The position numbers and the translations under genes were made by a program. From NCBI GenBank assembly GCA_964597265.1, contig CAZQWJ010000006.1:1-43263 (forward strand): DNA of 43,263 nt, read 5' to 3'. Source of the stretch: CAZQWJ01 sp964597265 (GTDB lineage Bacteria > Patescibacteriota > 4484-211 > JAGQKX01). Below the pieces are notes generated by a model. That model ran no database searches. It was given only the letters and a program-made list of their open reading frames with translations, and had not been told where the DNA came from. Numbering within the stretch: the first letter of the stretch is position 1; each line of letters opens with the position of its first letter. This document shows, one piece after another, positions 23,420-31,045 of the stretch.

Positions 23420-24581
23420 CTATTCGTTAAGTTCAGCAGGTTGGTAGATAATATCGCTTTTGCTTAGTTCACTTTTGGGTATGAATCGTGGTATACGTAA
23501 TGACCTGCAAGCCATTGCCCAATGGATAGGCTCTCTGTCTGTATCTGCTACAAGGGTCTTTATTCCATCTGAATCAACATATACTTCGATGGGAGTGCCT
23601 AGTATTTCCTCAAGCAACATCACTTTCCAGGTTTCTAGTGGATCGTCTGTAAACTCCAATTGTCGCCATTGTTGCAAACCTGATGCGGTCGCAATGATGG
23701 TTTCTCGCTTTTGAATATCCAAACCCTCCCCAAGTATATTAACCATTGCTTTGGGATAGTTGTAGCTCACGATTATAGGTAATGTATCAGCATATGGGAC
23801 GGTGAACTCAAACGTATCACCAGCACTCCAGTCTTTAAAGGAGCCAAGGACACCGGCATATACACCATCCCCTTCATAATGACTGGCATCGCCAGAGTCT
23901 GATTTGCGAAGTATCTCACTTTGGGCTATCTGGCTCCCTGCATATTCATTAGTAACATGTGTGGCTGGAATTTGAAAATGCTCGAGAAAGTCGGCCGATT
24001 CTTCTAGCAAAGCTAACCTCTGACGTATTTCATCGAGTTGTTGTGTGGTAGGTATACCTTCTTGTGAAGCTGCAATCACGAGATTGTTTATTTCCCACAT
24101 CGCATACGTTGCATGAAACATTTCGTTTGCAATGCGTATTTTTTCGGGGCTAATTTGATATTTTGTATGTAGTTCATTTGCAAGAGCACTGTCAGTTTCT
24201 CGCCCAGTGAGTCGCAAAGCAAACAAGAGAGAACCATCGTTGTCATTTGCATATTGCACTATGGCTTTTTCGACCACTTCCCTATCTTCGGGTGATAACT
24301 GCTGGAAAGCAGCGGCTCGTTCGTTCATATGTTCGCGTACGTCTATTTCGTCAAAATACGCAGTCATATTGTGTTCGTCAAACAAACGCGTAAAATCGCC
24401 ATTATTAATCCGTTCAAAAGGTAGTGCTATGTTAGTTTCGGGAAGTATATAATCAGCCTCTAGTGTTCTGGGGGGGGTAATTGACTGTTTCTAGTGAAAC
24501 CTGGTGGGGTGATTGCACCTCTTCGAGATTATCAATTACTTCAGGTGTGATAAATTCTGATTTTTGGTACTGTCTCTTCAT
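23420..24581 (-). CDS. Unknown protein, frame broken at a C8 tract
   Basis: A 321-codon frame (to TTG 24385) continues upstream as open sequence, while a separate 42-codon frame starts at ATG 24581. The two meet at a run of eight C on the coding strand (24470-24477). Removing one C joins them into a 386-residue protein, and the total length then divides by three. ATG 24581 has a good promoter and a 7-base gap, so it is the likely true start. The joined protein is soluble: helical in the middle (AAAFQQLSPEDREVVEKAI, and a QRLALLEESADFLEHF helix) and strand-rich later (DTFEFTVPYADTLPIIVSYN). No family recognised. The extra C is either a sequencing or assembly error or a real on/off switch. Confidence 0.6.
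24470..24477 (-). repeat. Homopolymer of eight G (C8 on the coding strand)
   Basis: This run breaks the frame of the gene at 23420-24581. Seven would give an intact gene; nine would end at a TAG soon after. Confidence 0.85.
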
Positions 24582-24588
24582 ATATAAC

Positions 24589-24618
24589 ATTATGACATAA
24601 CGTACATATAGTGCTCAA
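24589..24618 (-). promoter_or_regulatory. Promoter of the frameshifted gene (minus strand)
   Basis: Minus strand: TTGAGC (24613-24618), 18-base spacer, CATAAT (24589-24594), then 7 bases to ATG 24581. This arrangement predicts a leaderless mRNA. Confidence 0.65.
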
Positions 24619-24741
24619 TGGGTTTGATGTGGCATGTATCACACTTCAATCTCCACACTTTGCAAAGTAGTTCTCGCTTCACTCGAACGGTAAGGTTCCT
24701 TTACAGTATAGCACACTCCCCTCTCCGCCTGATAAACATAG

Positions 24742-24747
24742 TATAAT
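24742..24747 (+). promoter_or_regulatory. -10 box of the leaderless Nudix gene
   Basis: TATAAT at 24742-24747, 7 bases before ATG 24755. No good -35 match. Confidence 0.6.
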
Positions 24748-24754
24748 CCCTCGT

Positions 24755-25207
24755 ATGGCAAATATATTGTTACGGTCCAAGGCTGGCGGACTTCGAGCTG
24801 GCGGGATTATCGTTCATGAAGAAAAAATACTCTTAATGCGTGTTGTTCGTAGTGGATCAACACCAGAGGAGTTTTATATTATTCCTGGAGGTACGTGGGA
24901 AAACGGCGAGCTATTGGAAGATACGTGTATACGAGAAATCCAAGAGGAATGTAGCATTACAATAGGTATCAACGATTTGGCGTTTGTAGTCGTTGGCGAC
25001 AAGCGGATAGCTTTTTATTTTTCTTGCCAGTATCACGGAGGAGATATCCAATTGGGCGGGCCAGAAAAAGTTGTACACGATTCTAATGAACCGGAGGAGA
25101 TATTTGTTGAATGGTTGCCTCTGAGGGATGTACGACAACTTCCTATCGGGCCAGTCGAAACAAGAGAGGCATTGATTGCGTATCTGGAGAAACAAGCACT
25201 GATCTGA
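24755..25207 (+). CDS. Nudix hydrolase
   Basis: Protein of 150 residues, a lone Nudix domain. The Nudix box runs from Gly46 to Ile68 (G-x5-E-x7-REIQEE-C-SI); it keeps both metal-binding glutamates, Glu64 and Glu65, but has Cys in place of the usual Gly near the end. It should split a nucleoside diphosphate linked to another group. The specificity is unknown; the length and the GGIIVHEEKILLMRVV start fit the many MutT-like housecleaning enzymes. It starts leaderless and is followed after 6 bases by a very stable hairpin. Confidence 0.9.
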   Translation: MANILLRSKAGGLRAGGIIVHEEKILLMRVVRSGSTPEEFYIIPGGTWENGELLEDTCIREIQEECSITIGINDLAFVVVGDKRIAFYFSCQYHGGDIQLGGPEKVVHDSNEPEEIFVEWLPLRDVRQLPIGPVETREALIAYLEKQALI

Positions 25208-25467
25208 CTATATCCTGTGGCTAAATGAGAGTGCCCGAAGGCACTCTCATTTAGCCACAGGTTGCGGTATTCCTCGTTGACCCGCACCATGTCAATGGCG
25301 GGGTCATACTTACACTGACGCCATGATAGCCGATCAAGCAGCTTTGGAGTCAGCGTCTTGACTTTTCCGTCAAGAAAAAGCGCCTTTTTATCCAAGTACT
25401 CGTACTTGGAGAGCGGCAGGACACTCAAGGCTCGGAATTCACGTTCGAGCCGGTGGAATGTGCTCGC
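25033..25467 (-). CDS. C-terminal fragment of an unrecognised protein, cut by the scaffold gap
   Basis: The frame enters from the N run at 25467. The first 75 or so residues look like real protein: FHRLEREFRALSVLPLSKY, then KVKTLTPKLLDRLSWR, then YDPAIDMVRVNEEYRNLW. After that it passes through the 22-bp hairpin and becomes an antisense frame to the Nudix gene, with no protein-like quality. The true stop may be lost or the gene truncated near 25236. It could be part of a transposase or integrase, because contigs often break at repeated mobile elements, but I see no diagnostic motif. The missing 5' part lies in the gap downstream of gyrA. Confidence 0.45.
   Translation of the reverse strand, partial: ASTFHRLEREFRALSVLPLSKYEYLDKKALFLDGKVKTLTPKLLDRLSWRQCKYDPAIDMVRVNEEYRNLWLNESAFGHSHLATGYSQISACFSRYAINASLVSTGPIGSCRTSLRGNHSTNISSGSLESCTTFSGPPNWISPP
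25214..25261. terminator. 22-bp perfect hairpin with UUCG/CGAA tetraloop
   Basis: CCTGTGGCTAAATGAGAGTGCC (25214-25235), loop CGAA (25236-25239), and its exact complement (25240-25261). On the minus strand the loop is a C(UUCG)G tetraloop, one of the most stable known. It starts 6 bases after the Nudix stop. No T run, so it may act by stability, as an mRNA end, or be a mobile-element end. Confidence 0.75.
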
Positions 25468-25567
25468 NNNNNNNNNNNNNNNNNNNNNNNNNNNNNNNNN
25501 NNNNNNNNNNNNNNNNNNNNNNNNNNNNNNNNNNNNNNNNNNNNNNNNNNNNNNNNNNNNNNNNNNN
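25468..25567. other. Scaffold gap of 100 N (real gap)
   Basis: Exactly 100 N. Here the flanking sequences differ, so some sequence of unknown length is missing between gyrA and the fragment gene. Confidence 0.95.
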
Positions 25568-25588
25568 GGTAGCAAGAATAGCTAGGGC

Positions 25589-28231
25589 TTATTGTTCTGG
25601 CGCTGGGGTGGGTTCTTCTTGCTCTTCGATGGTTGTCATGGAGGCAACCTTATCGCCTGATTCCAACCGCAGAATGTGAACACCTTGAGTATGGCGGCTT
25701 TGGTTGGGTACGCTGGCAAATGGCAGGCGGATGATCTGTCCATGTACAGAGATGACCAGAAGGTCTTTGACCATATCAGGGTTGACGACACTGGCAACCT
25801 GTAGCTTACCGGTTTTGTCCGTCAGCTTGGCGGTAAATACACCCTGGCCTCCCCTACCCTGCTGGGCATATTCGGTGAGCGCCGTCACTTTGCCAAACCC
25901 TTTTTCTGTTAATGTCAGCAGAACGTGCGATTTATCATCGTTTTGTGCCAAAATGTCCATCTGGATTGTTGCATCTCCCTTTCGGGCACGAATACCGATT
26001 ACTCCCCTGGTGGCGCGACCGGTTTCTCTCACGTCCTGTTCGGAGAATCGGATAGCCTTACCTTCCTGCGTGATTATAAGCATATCATCAGTTCCGGTGG
26101 TTGGTTTGACGGACAGCAGCTGGTCGCCGTCGTTGAGAACGATAGCGATGAGGCCGGATTTGCGGATATTCTCATACTCTGACAGTGCAGATTTTTTGAC
26201 ATACCCGTCCCGTGTTGCAAACGCAAGATACTTGTATTCTTCGGCTTTGTGACGCAGTTTAATGATACTTGAGACCGATTCGGACGATTCCATTTGCAGC
26301 AGATTGACGATAGCAGTGCCCCTCGCGGTGCGGCTTGCTTCGGGGATTTCGTACACGCGGTTACTGAATACGCGTCCGGTGTTGGTGAAATACAGCATGG
26401 TATCAAGGGTTGAGGCGGTGATCACTTCTTGGATTACATCTTCTTCTTTCAAATTGGCTGATTTGACACCTTTGCCTCCCCTACCCTGCGTACGGAAGCT
26501 GAGTGGGCTGACGCGCTTGATGTAGCCATTTTTGGAAAGCATGACAATGGTTTGCTCGTCTTTGATAAGGTCTTCGTCCGAGAGTTCGCCCGGGGCTCTT
26601 TTGAAAATTTTGGTTCGTCGTTCGTCTGCATAATTCTCTTTCATTACTATAAGCTCATCTTTGATCGTGTTCATGATGTTTTGAGGTGAGCTAATTATTC
26701 CCTCAAGTCTTTTGATTGTGTCTGTTATTGCAGCTAATTCGTCAAGTATTTTCTGGCGTTCGAGTGCGGATAGTTTTTTCAACTGCATGTCCAGGATTGC
26801 CTGGGACTGAATGTCAGTGAGTCCATAGTTGGCCATAAGTTTGTTTCTAGCTTCTTCGGTGTCTTTGCTCTTTCTGATTAGTGCAATGATCTCGTCAAGA
26901 TGATCTAAGGCTATTTTGAGCCCTTCCAGGATATGCCCGCGATATTTGGCTTCGAGTAGTTCGGCTGCGATCCGACGGATAACGATGATCTGGCGGTGCT
27001 TGAGGTATTCAAGCAGAATTGTCTTTAACGGCAATAGCTGAGGTTCGTTATCTACCAATGCCACCATGTTGGCATGGAAGGCTTTTTGCATAGCGGAGTA
27101 TTTGTACAGTTGGTTAAGGGTCTTTTGGGGATTGGCTGATGATTTGAGATCAATCACCACGCGCATGCCGTCGCGGTCTGACTCGTCCCGCAGGTCCGCG
27201 ATATCGTCAACCCGTCCGTTTTTGTGCAGATCGGCGATTTGGGCAACAAGCAGGGCTTTGTTCTGTTGATATGGTAATTCGCTGATGACTATTTGGAAGC
27301 GGCCGTTTTTGCCTTCCACAATTTCGGCTTTGGCGCGCATGAGGATGCGACCTTTGCCGGTTGCATATGCCTGCAGTATGTCTTTTTGGTTATAAATGTT
27401 GCCACCAGTGGGAAAATCAGGGCCTGGAATGTACTCCATGAGCTCCTCTATGTCTAGTTCGGAGTCAAAACTAAAGGGAGTAATAAGTTTGTGCGCTTCT
27501 TCTAGTTTGAATACCTGGCTATTGGCTAATTGCTCTTTGAAGGCTTCGGTGAGGTATGGCACTTCATCGGTTGTGTCCTCGGTCACGTCTTCTGTCAAAA
27601 TATTCAGTTTCTCAATTATGGCAACCAGCGCATCAACGACCTCTCCAAGGTTGTGAGGAGGGATTTTGGTAGCCATACCGACTGCAATACCGTCTGTGCC
27701 GTTTACGATGAGGTTGGGAAAAGCCGCTGGCAAATAGGTGGGTTCCTGTCGAGTGGCATCAAAGTTATCAATATACTGTACCGTGGCTTTATTCAGATCC
27801 CGCAGCATTTCTTCCGAAAACTTAGTTAGCCGAGCCTCGGTATATCGCATGGCACCAGGTGGATCACCGTCAATACTGCCAAAGTTCCCTTGCCCGTCAA
27901 CTAACGGATATCGCATGCTCCATGGTTGCGCCATATTGACCATGGTCGGATAGACGATGCTTTCACCGTGGGGGTGGTAGTTACCAGAGGTGTCTCCGGC
28001 GATTTTGGCGCTTTTCCTGAATCCACCAGTGGAAGACAAACTTAGGTCGTTCATTGCAACCAAAATCCGCCGTTGCGAGGGTTTGAGTCCATCACGCACG
28101 TCAGGCAAGGCACGTCCGACAATAACACTCATGGCATAGTCTTGATATGCCACCTTCATTTCATCAACGATGGGCTGTTTTTGCACCATGCCGAAGTCTG
28201 TTTTTACTAGGTTTTCGTTTTTTTCATCCAT
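25589..28231 (-). CDS. gyrA: DNA gyrase subunit A
   Basis: Protein of 880 residues, full length for GyrA. The N-terminal part has the winged-helix region and the catalytic tyrosine Tyr130 in GAMRYTEARL, which forms the covalent link to cleaved DNA. The quinolone-determining region reads HGESIVYPT: Ser91 is kept, but the position of E. coli Asp87 is a proline (Pro95). The C-terminal domain has several beta-pinwheel blades and a GyrA box, QGRGGKG, near residue 555, so this is gyrase rather than topoisomerase IV. The tail is acidic (EEQEEPTPAPEQ). It lies 92 bases after gyrB on the same strand. With GyrB it introduces negative supercoils using ATP. Confidence 0.97.
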   Translation of the reverse strand: MDEKNENLVKTDFGMVQKQPIVDEMKVAYQDYAMSVIVGRALPDVRDGLKPSQRRILVAMNDLSLSSTGGFRKSAKIAGDTSGNYHPHGESIVYPTMVNMAQPWSMRYPLVDGQGNFGSIDGDPPGAMRYTEARLTKFSEEMLRDLNKATVQYIDNFDATRQEPTYLPAAFPNLIVNGTDGIAVGMATKIPPHNLGEVVDALVAIIEKLNILTEDVTEDTTDEVPYLTEAFKEQLANSQVFKLEEAHKLITPFSFDSELDIEELMEYIPGPDFPTGGNIYNQKDILQAYATGKGRILMRAKAEIVEGKNGRFQIVISELPYQQNKALLVAQIADLHKNGRVDDIADLRDESDRDGMRVVIDLKSSANPQKTLNQLYKYSAMQKAFHANMVALVDNEPQLLPLKTILLEYLKHRQIIVIRRIAAELLEAKYRGHILEGLKIALDHLDEIIALIRKSKDTEEARNKLMANYGLTDIQSQAILDMQLKKLSALERQKILDELAAITDTIKRLEGIISSPQNIMNTIKDELIVMKENYADERRTKIFKRAPGELSDEDLIKDEQTIVMLSKNGYIKRVSPLSFRTQGRGGKGVKSANLKEEDVIQEVITASTLDTMLYFTNTGRVFSNRVYEIPEASRTARGTAIVNLLQMESSESVSSIIKLRHKAEEYKYLAFATRDGYVKKSALSEYENIRKSGLIAIVLNDGDQLLSVKPTTGTDDMLIITQEGKAIRFSEQDVRETGRATRGVIGIRARKGDATIQMDILAQNDDKSHVLLTLTEKGFGKVTALTEYAQQGRGGQGVFTAKLTDKTGKLQVASVVNPDMVKDLLVISVHGQIIRLPFASVPNQSRHTQGVHILRLESGDKVASMTTIEEQEEPTPAPEQ

Positions 28232-28253
28232 ACGTAATCTAAAAGAAAAGAGT

Positions 28254-28323
28254 AGAAAGCAAAGAGAAAAATAAAGGAACTCTCCTTATCTTTGATTTTT
28301 GCTTTTTTATCTTTGCTCTTTCT
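28254..28323 (-). other. Hairpin in the gyrB-gyrA spacer
   Basis: TCTTTGC-TC-TTTCT (28310-28323) pairs with AGAAAGCAAAGA (28254-28265): 12 bp with a two-base bulge. Inside is a smaller CCTT/AAGG stem. It begins at the gyrB stop codon and may tune the amount of GyrA message or act as an attenuator. Confidence 0.4.
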
Positions 28324-30285
28324 CTATACATCAAGCTCGGCGCGTTTGGCGTTGGCTTGAATAAACCGTTTTCTCGGTGCTACTTCTTCTCCCATAAGCA
28401 TACTAAATACCTGATCCGCCTCTGTGGCGTCTTCTACCGTGATTTGTTTCAAAATGCGTGCGTCTGGGTCCATGGTGGTTTCCCACAATTGGTCGGCGTT
28501 CATTTCACCCAAACCTTTGAACCGTGTAATGATAAAGTTGCGGTTATTACTTGTTAATTCGGCAACTTTGGCATTGCGTTCTTCTTCTGTATAGACATAC
28601 GTGGTTTCTTTGCCTGCTTTGATCTTAAATAGTGGCGGCTGCGCTACGTACACATATCCCATATCCACGATTGGGCGCATATGGCGGTACAAAAAGGTCA
28701 ATACGAGTGTAGTGATGTGCTTGCCGTCTACATCAGCATCGTTCATGAGAATCAGGCGATGATAGCGGATTTTGTCTATATTCAGATCTTCGCCAATGCC
28801 AGTACCCAGGGCGATGATGAGGTGGCGGAAGTTGTTGTGGTCCAGTATTTTATCCAAGCGCGCTTTTTCGGCGTTCAAAGATTTTCCTCGTAATGGCAAA
28901 ACCGCCTGAAACTTGCGGTCTCTCCCCTGCTTGGCAGGTCCGCCCGCAGAATCACCCTCAACGATGAATAGTTCTGATTCTTCAGGCTTTCTGCTCTGGC
29001 AATCGGCCAACTTGCCAGGGAGGGAGGCGCTTTCGAGTGCGCTTTTTCGTTGGACGGTTTCTTTAGCTTTCTGCGCAGCGATTCGAGCTTCTTGGGCAAC
29101 GAGATTTTTATTGACAATTTGCTGCGCTTCGGTAGGATTTTCTTCCAGATAGGTCGTCAGCGCGTTGCCGACAATAGTTTCTACAATTGGTCGGATCTCT
29201 GGATTACCAAGCTTTGTCTTGGTTTGTCCTTCAAATTGAAGTTTTTCTGACGACATTTTGATAGAAATCACAGCAGTCAAACCCTCGCGCACATCCTCAC
29301 CTGCTAGGGTCTGGCCGTTTTTCAACAGCTCCTGTTTTTTTGCGTAATCATTGAGAACACGTGTCAACGCAGCCTTAAAGCCAGTTTCGTGCGTACCACC
29401 TTCTTTTGTTTCAATATTATTGGTAAATGACAAGATGTCGGTGTGATAGTCAGTATGATATTGTAGGGCTACTTCAACCTGAATATTATCCTGCTCGCCA
29501 ATGATGTACATGGGTTGGGTGGTGAGAGAACTGTGTGTTTGGTTAAGGTATCGGACAAATGATTTGATGCCTCCTTCAAAGTGAAATCCATATCGCACAG
29601 GCAGGCCTTCTGGCCGTTCATCGATAAGTAGAAATTGCAAATCTGGAGTGAGAAATGCATAGTTTCTGAGTAATCTCTTTACCCGGTCAAAATCAAAGGC
29701 AAGATCGCCAAAAATTTGGGCATCAGGCCGGAATGTAAACGATGTACCGCTGTCAAACTGCTTAAGGAATGCTGCTGGGTGATCATTGGTGATATCTTTT
29801 TCGGCAATTTCGGCAAAACCAGTGGTAGCATCACCTCGAGAGTAAGTTTGTGTATAGTACTTATTTTTGGTTTTGATCACTACAATGGTCGTATCTGACA
29901 ACGCATTAACCACGGACATACCTACACCATGCAGGCCGCCTGATACCTTGTATGCATCGCCACTGAACTTTCCACCAGAGTGTAGTTTGGTCATAAGCAC
30001 TTCCAGTGCGCTTTTTTGATACTTTTCCATGGTGTCAACAGGAATACCACGACCATTATCTATATTGGTAACAGACCCATCTTTGTGGAAAATAACGTAG
30101 TTGTGGGTGGCAAAACCTGCAAGTGCTTCGTCTACACCGTTATTGATGATCTCTGTCAAGAGGTGGTGAAAGCCATATTCGCCTGTATCACCGATATACA
30201 TGCCCGGTCGCTTGCGAACCGGCTCCAGCCCTTCCAATACTTGAATTGTGCTTGCATCGTATGCTTTTGCTTGTGTATTGCTCAT
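28324..30285 (-). CDS. gyrB: DNA gyrase subunit B
   Basis: Protein of 653 residues, usual length. The GHKL ATPase domain shows EIINNGVDEALAG, DNGRGIPVD and GGLHGVGMSVVNALS. The transducer region follows. The TOPRIM part has VEGDSAGG, PLRGKSLN and DADVDGKHI, with the metal-binding acidic residues all present. It drives ATP-dependent strand passage together with GyrA. It starts 17 bases after the delta-prime-like gene, so the order of transcription is delta-prime, gyrB, gyrA. Confidence 0.97.
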   Translation of the reverse strand: MSNTQAKAYDASTIQVLEGLEPVRKRPGMYIGDTGEYGFHHLLTEIINNGVDEALAGFATHNYVIFHKDGSVTNIDNGRGIPVDTMEKYQKSALEVLMTKLHSGGKFSGDAYKVSGGLHGVGMSVVNALSDTTIVVIKTKNKYYTQTYSRGDATTGFAEIAEKDITNDHPAAFLKQFDSGTSFTFRPDAQIFGDLAFDFDRVKRLLRNYAFLTPDLQFLLIDERPEGLPVRYGFHFEGGIKSFVRYLNQTHSSLTTQPMYIIGEQDNIQVEVALQYHTDYHTDILSFTNNIETKEGGTHETGFKAALTRVLNDYAKKQELLKNGQTLAGEDVREGLTAVISIKMSSEKLQFEGQTKTKLGNPEIRPIVETIVGNALTTYLEENPTEAQQIVNKNLVAQEARIAAQKAKETVQRKSALESASLPGKLADCQSRKPEESELFIVEGDSAGGPAKQGRDRKFQAVLPLRGKSLNAEKARLDKILDHNNFRHLIIALGTGIGEDLNIDKIRYHRLILMNDADVDGKHITTLVLTFLYRHMRPIVDMGYVYVAQPPLFKIKAGKETTYVYTEEERNAKVAELTSNNRNFIITRFKGLGEMNADQLWETTMDPDARILKQITVEDATEADQVFSMLMGEEVAPRKRFIQANAKRAELDV

Positions 30286-30302
30286 ATTCTATATTCGACT
30301 TG

Positions 30303-30962
30303 CTATTTTAGCACGAAGTGTATGTTTAGTAATAGATGCTCCAATGTGAGTTTGATATTTGTATTAGCGGCCAGCATTTTTTTTGCTTCAAGCAGATGTC
30401 GTACAGTCGCAGCCGTTACTTGAGTTTTATGGCTGGCAGGTTCTTTTGCCACCGCAAAAAGCAGTGTATCAATGTATTCTATCAGGTCTTTTCGATCGTA
30501 TTTGCTTAACATGTCTGCTTCTGCAAAAACCGCGGATAGCGTGTGTTTCTGGGGATTAGTGAGGTTGGTGATGTCTAGGAGGGTGCTGTTGATGGCGCTT
30601 GAATCGCCATGGGCTTGCCACACAATATCCTCATCCTCAAGGCTATTATCTATCCGGCAGCGACTGACTATGGTTGCAAGGATATTGTCAACGTCGTTGG
30701 TATGTACGTAAATATGGGTGTTGCTGGGCGGTTCTTCGATGAGCTTTAATAGCGCATTTTGTGCTTCAGGGGTTGCCTTGTGAAAAGCCTGCAGCAGAAG
30801 CTTTTTTTGTTGTTTTACAAACGGTCGTAGATATGCCCATTCCCGTACTGATTTTATGTGTTCAATACCAATAGAATTTCCCTCAGCAGGGGTAATTGTG
30901 AGGTGGTCGGCATGAGTTGCCAGAAGCGGAATACGTCGGCGGTCTATGAGTAAAATAGGCAT
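30303..30962 (-). CDS. Short DNA polymerase III delta-prime-like protein
   Basis: Protein of 219 residues. The core matches the clamp-loader delta-prime family: a helix ATPEAQNALLKLIEEPPSNTHIYVHT followed by LATIVSRC, where the SRC motif holds the arginine finger. The N-terminal Walker-type segment and most of the usual first 80 residues are missing, and the length is about two thirds of typical HolB. In other bacteria delta-prime binds no ATP, so loss of this part may be tolerated. It is the first gene of the gyrB-gyrA operon and is transcribed away from pilB. Confidence 0.75.
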   Translation of the reverse strand: MPILLIDRRRIPLLATHADHLTITPAEGNSIGIEHIKSVREWAYLRPFVKQQKKLLLQAFHKATPEAQNALLKLIEEPPSNTHIYVHTNDVDNILATIVSRCRIDNSLEDEDIVWQAHGDSSAINSTLLDITNLTNPQKHTLSAVFAEADMLSKYDRKDLIEYIDTLLFAVAKEPASHKTQVTAATVRHLLEAKKMLAANTNIKLTLEHLLLNIHFVLK

Positions 30963-30965
30963 ATG

Positions 30966-31005
30966 TTGACAGGCTCAGTGGCCTCAGTATAGCATGAATT
31001 ATAAT
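30966..31005 (+). promoter_or_regulatory. Promoter region of pilB
   Basis: TTGACA (30966-30971), 16-base spacer, TATAGC (30988-30993). A second -10-like box, TATAAT, lies at 31000-31005 without a good -35. Either start leaves a leader of 35-45 bases. Confidence 0.5.
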
Positions 31006-31007
31006 AC

Positions 31008-31036
31008 CAAGATCTTGAATAGTAACCTCAAGATCT
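31008..31036 (+). promoter_or_regulatory. Two direct CAAGATCT repeats, 21 bases apart
   Basis: CAAGATCT at 31008-31015 and again at 31029-31036, a spacing of two DNA turns, just before the pilB start. Possible operator or leader element. Confidence 0.4.
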
Positions 31037-31045
31037 ATTACTGCC

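Noticed and set aside
24482..24581. The 5' frame before the C8 tract as a separate small gene
   Set aside because: Removing one C joins it exactly with the long frame; a separate peptide is less likely.
24911..25195. 94-codon minus-strand frame inside the Nudix gene
   Set aside because: Shadow of a gene with an intact Nudix box on the other strand.
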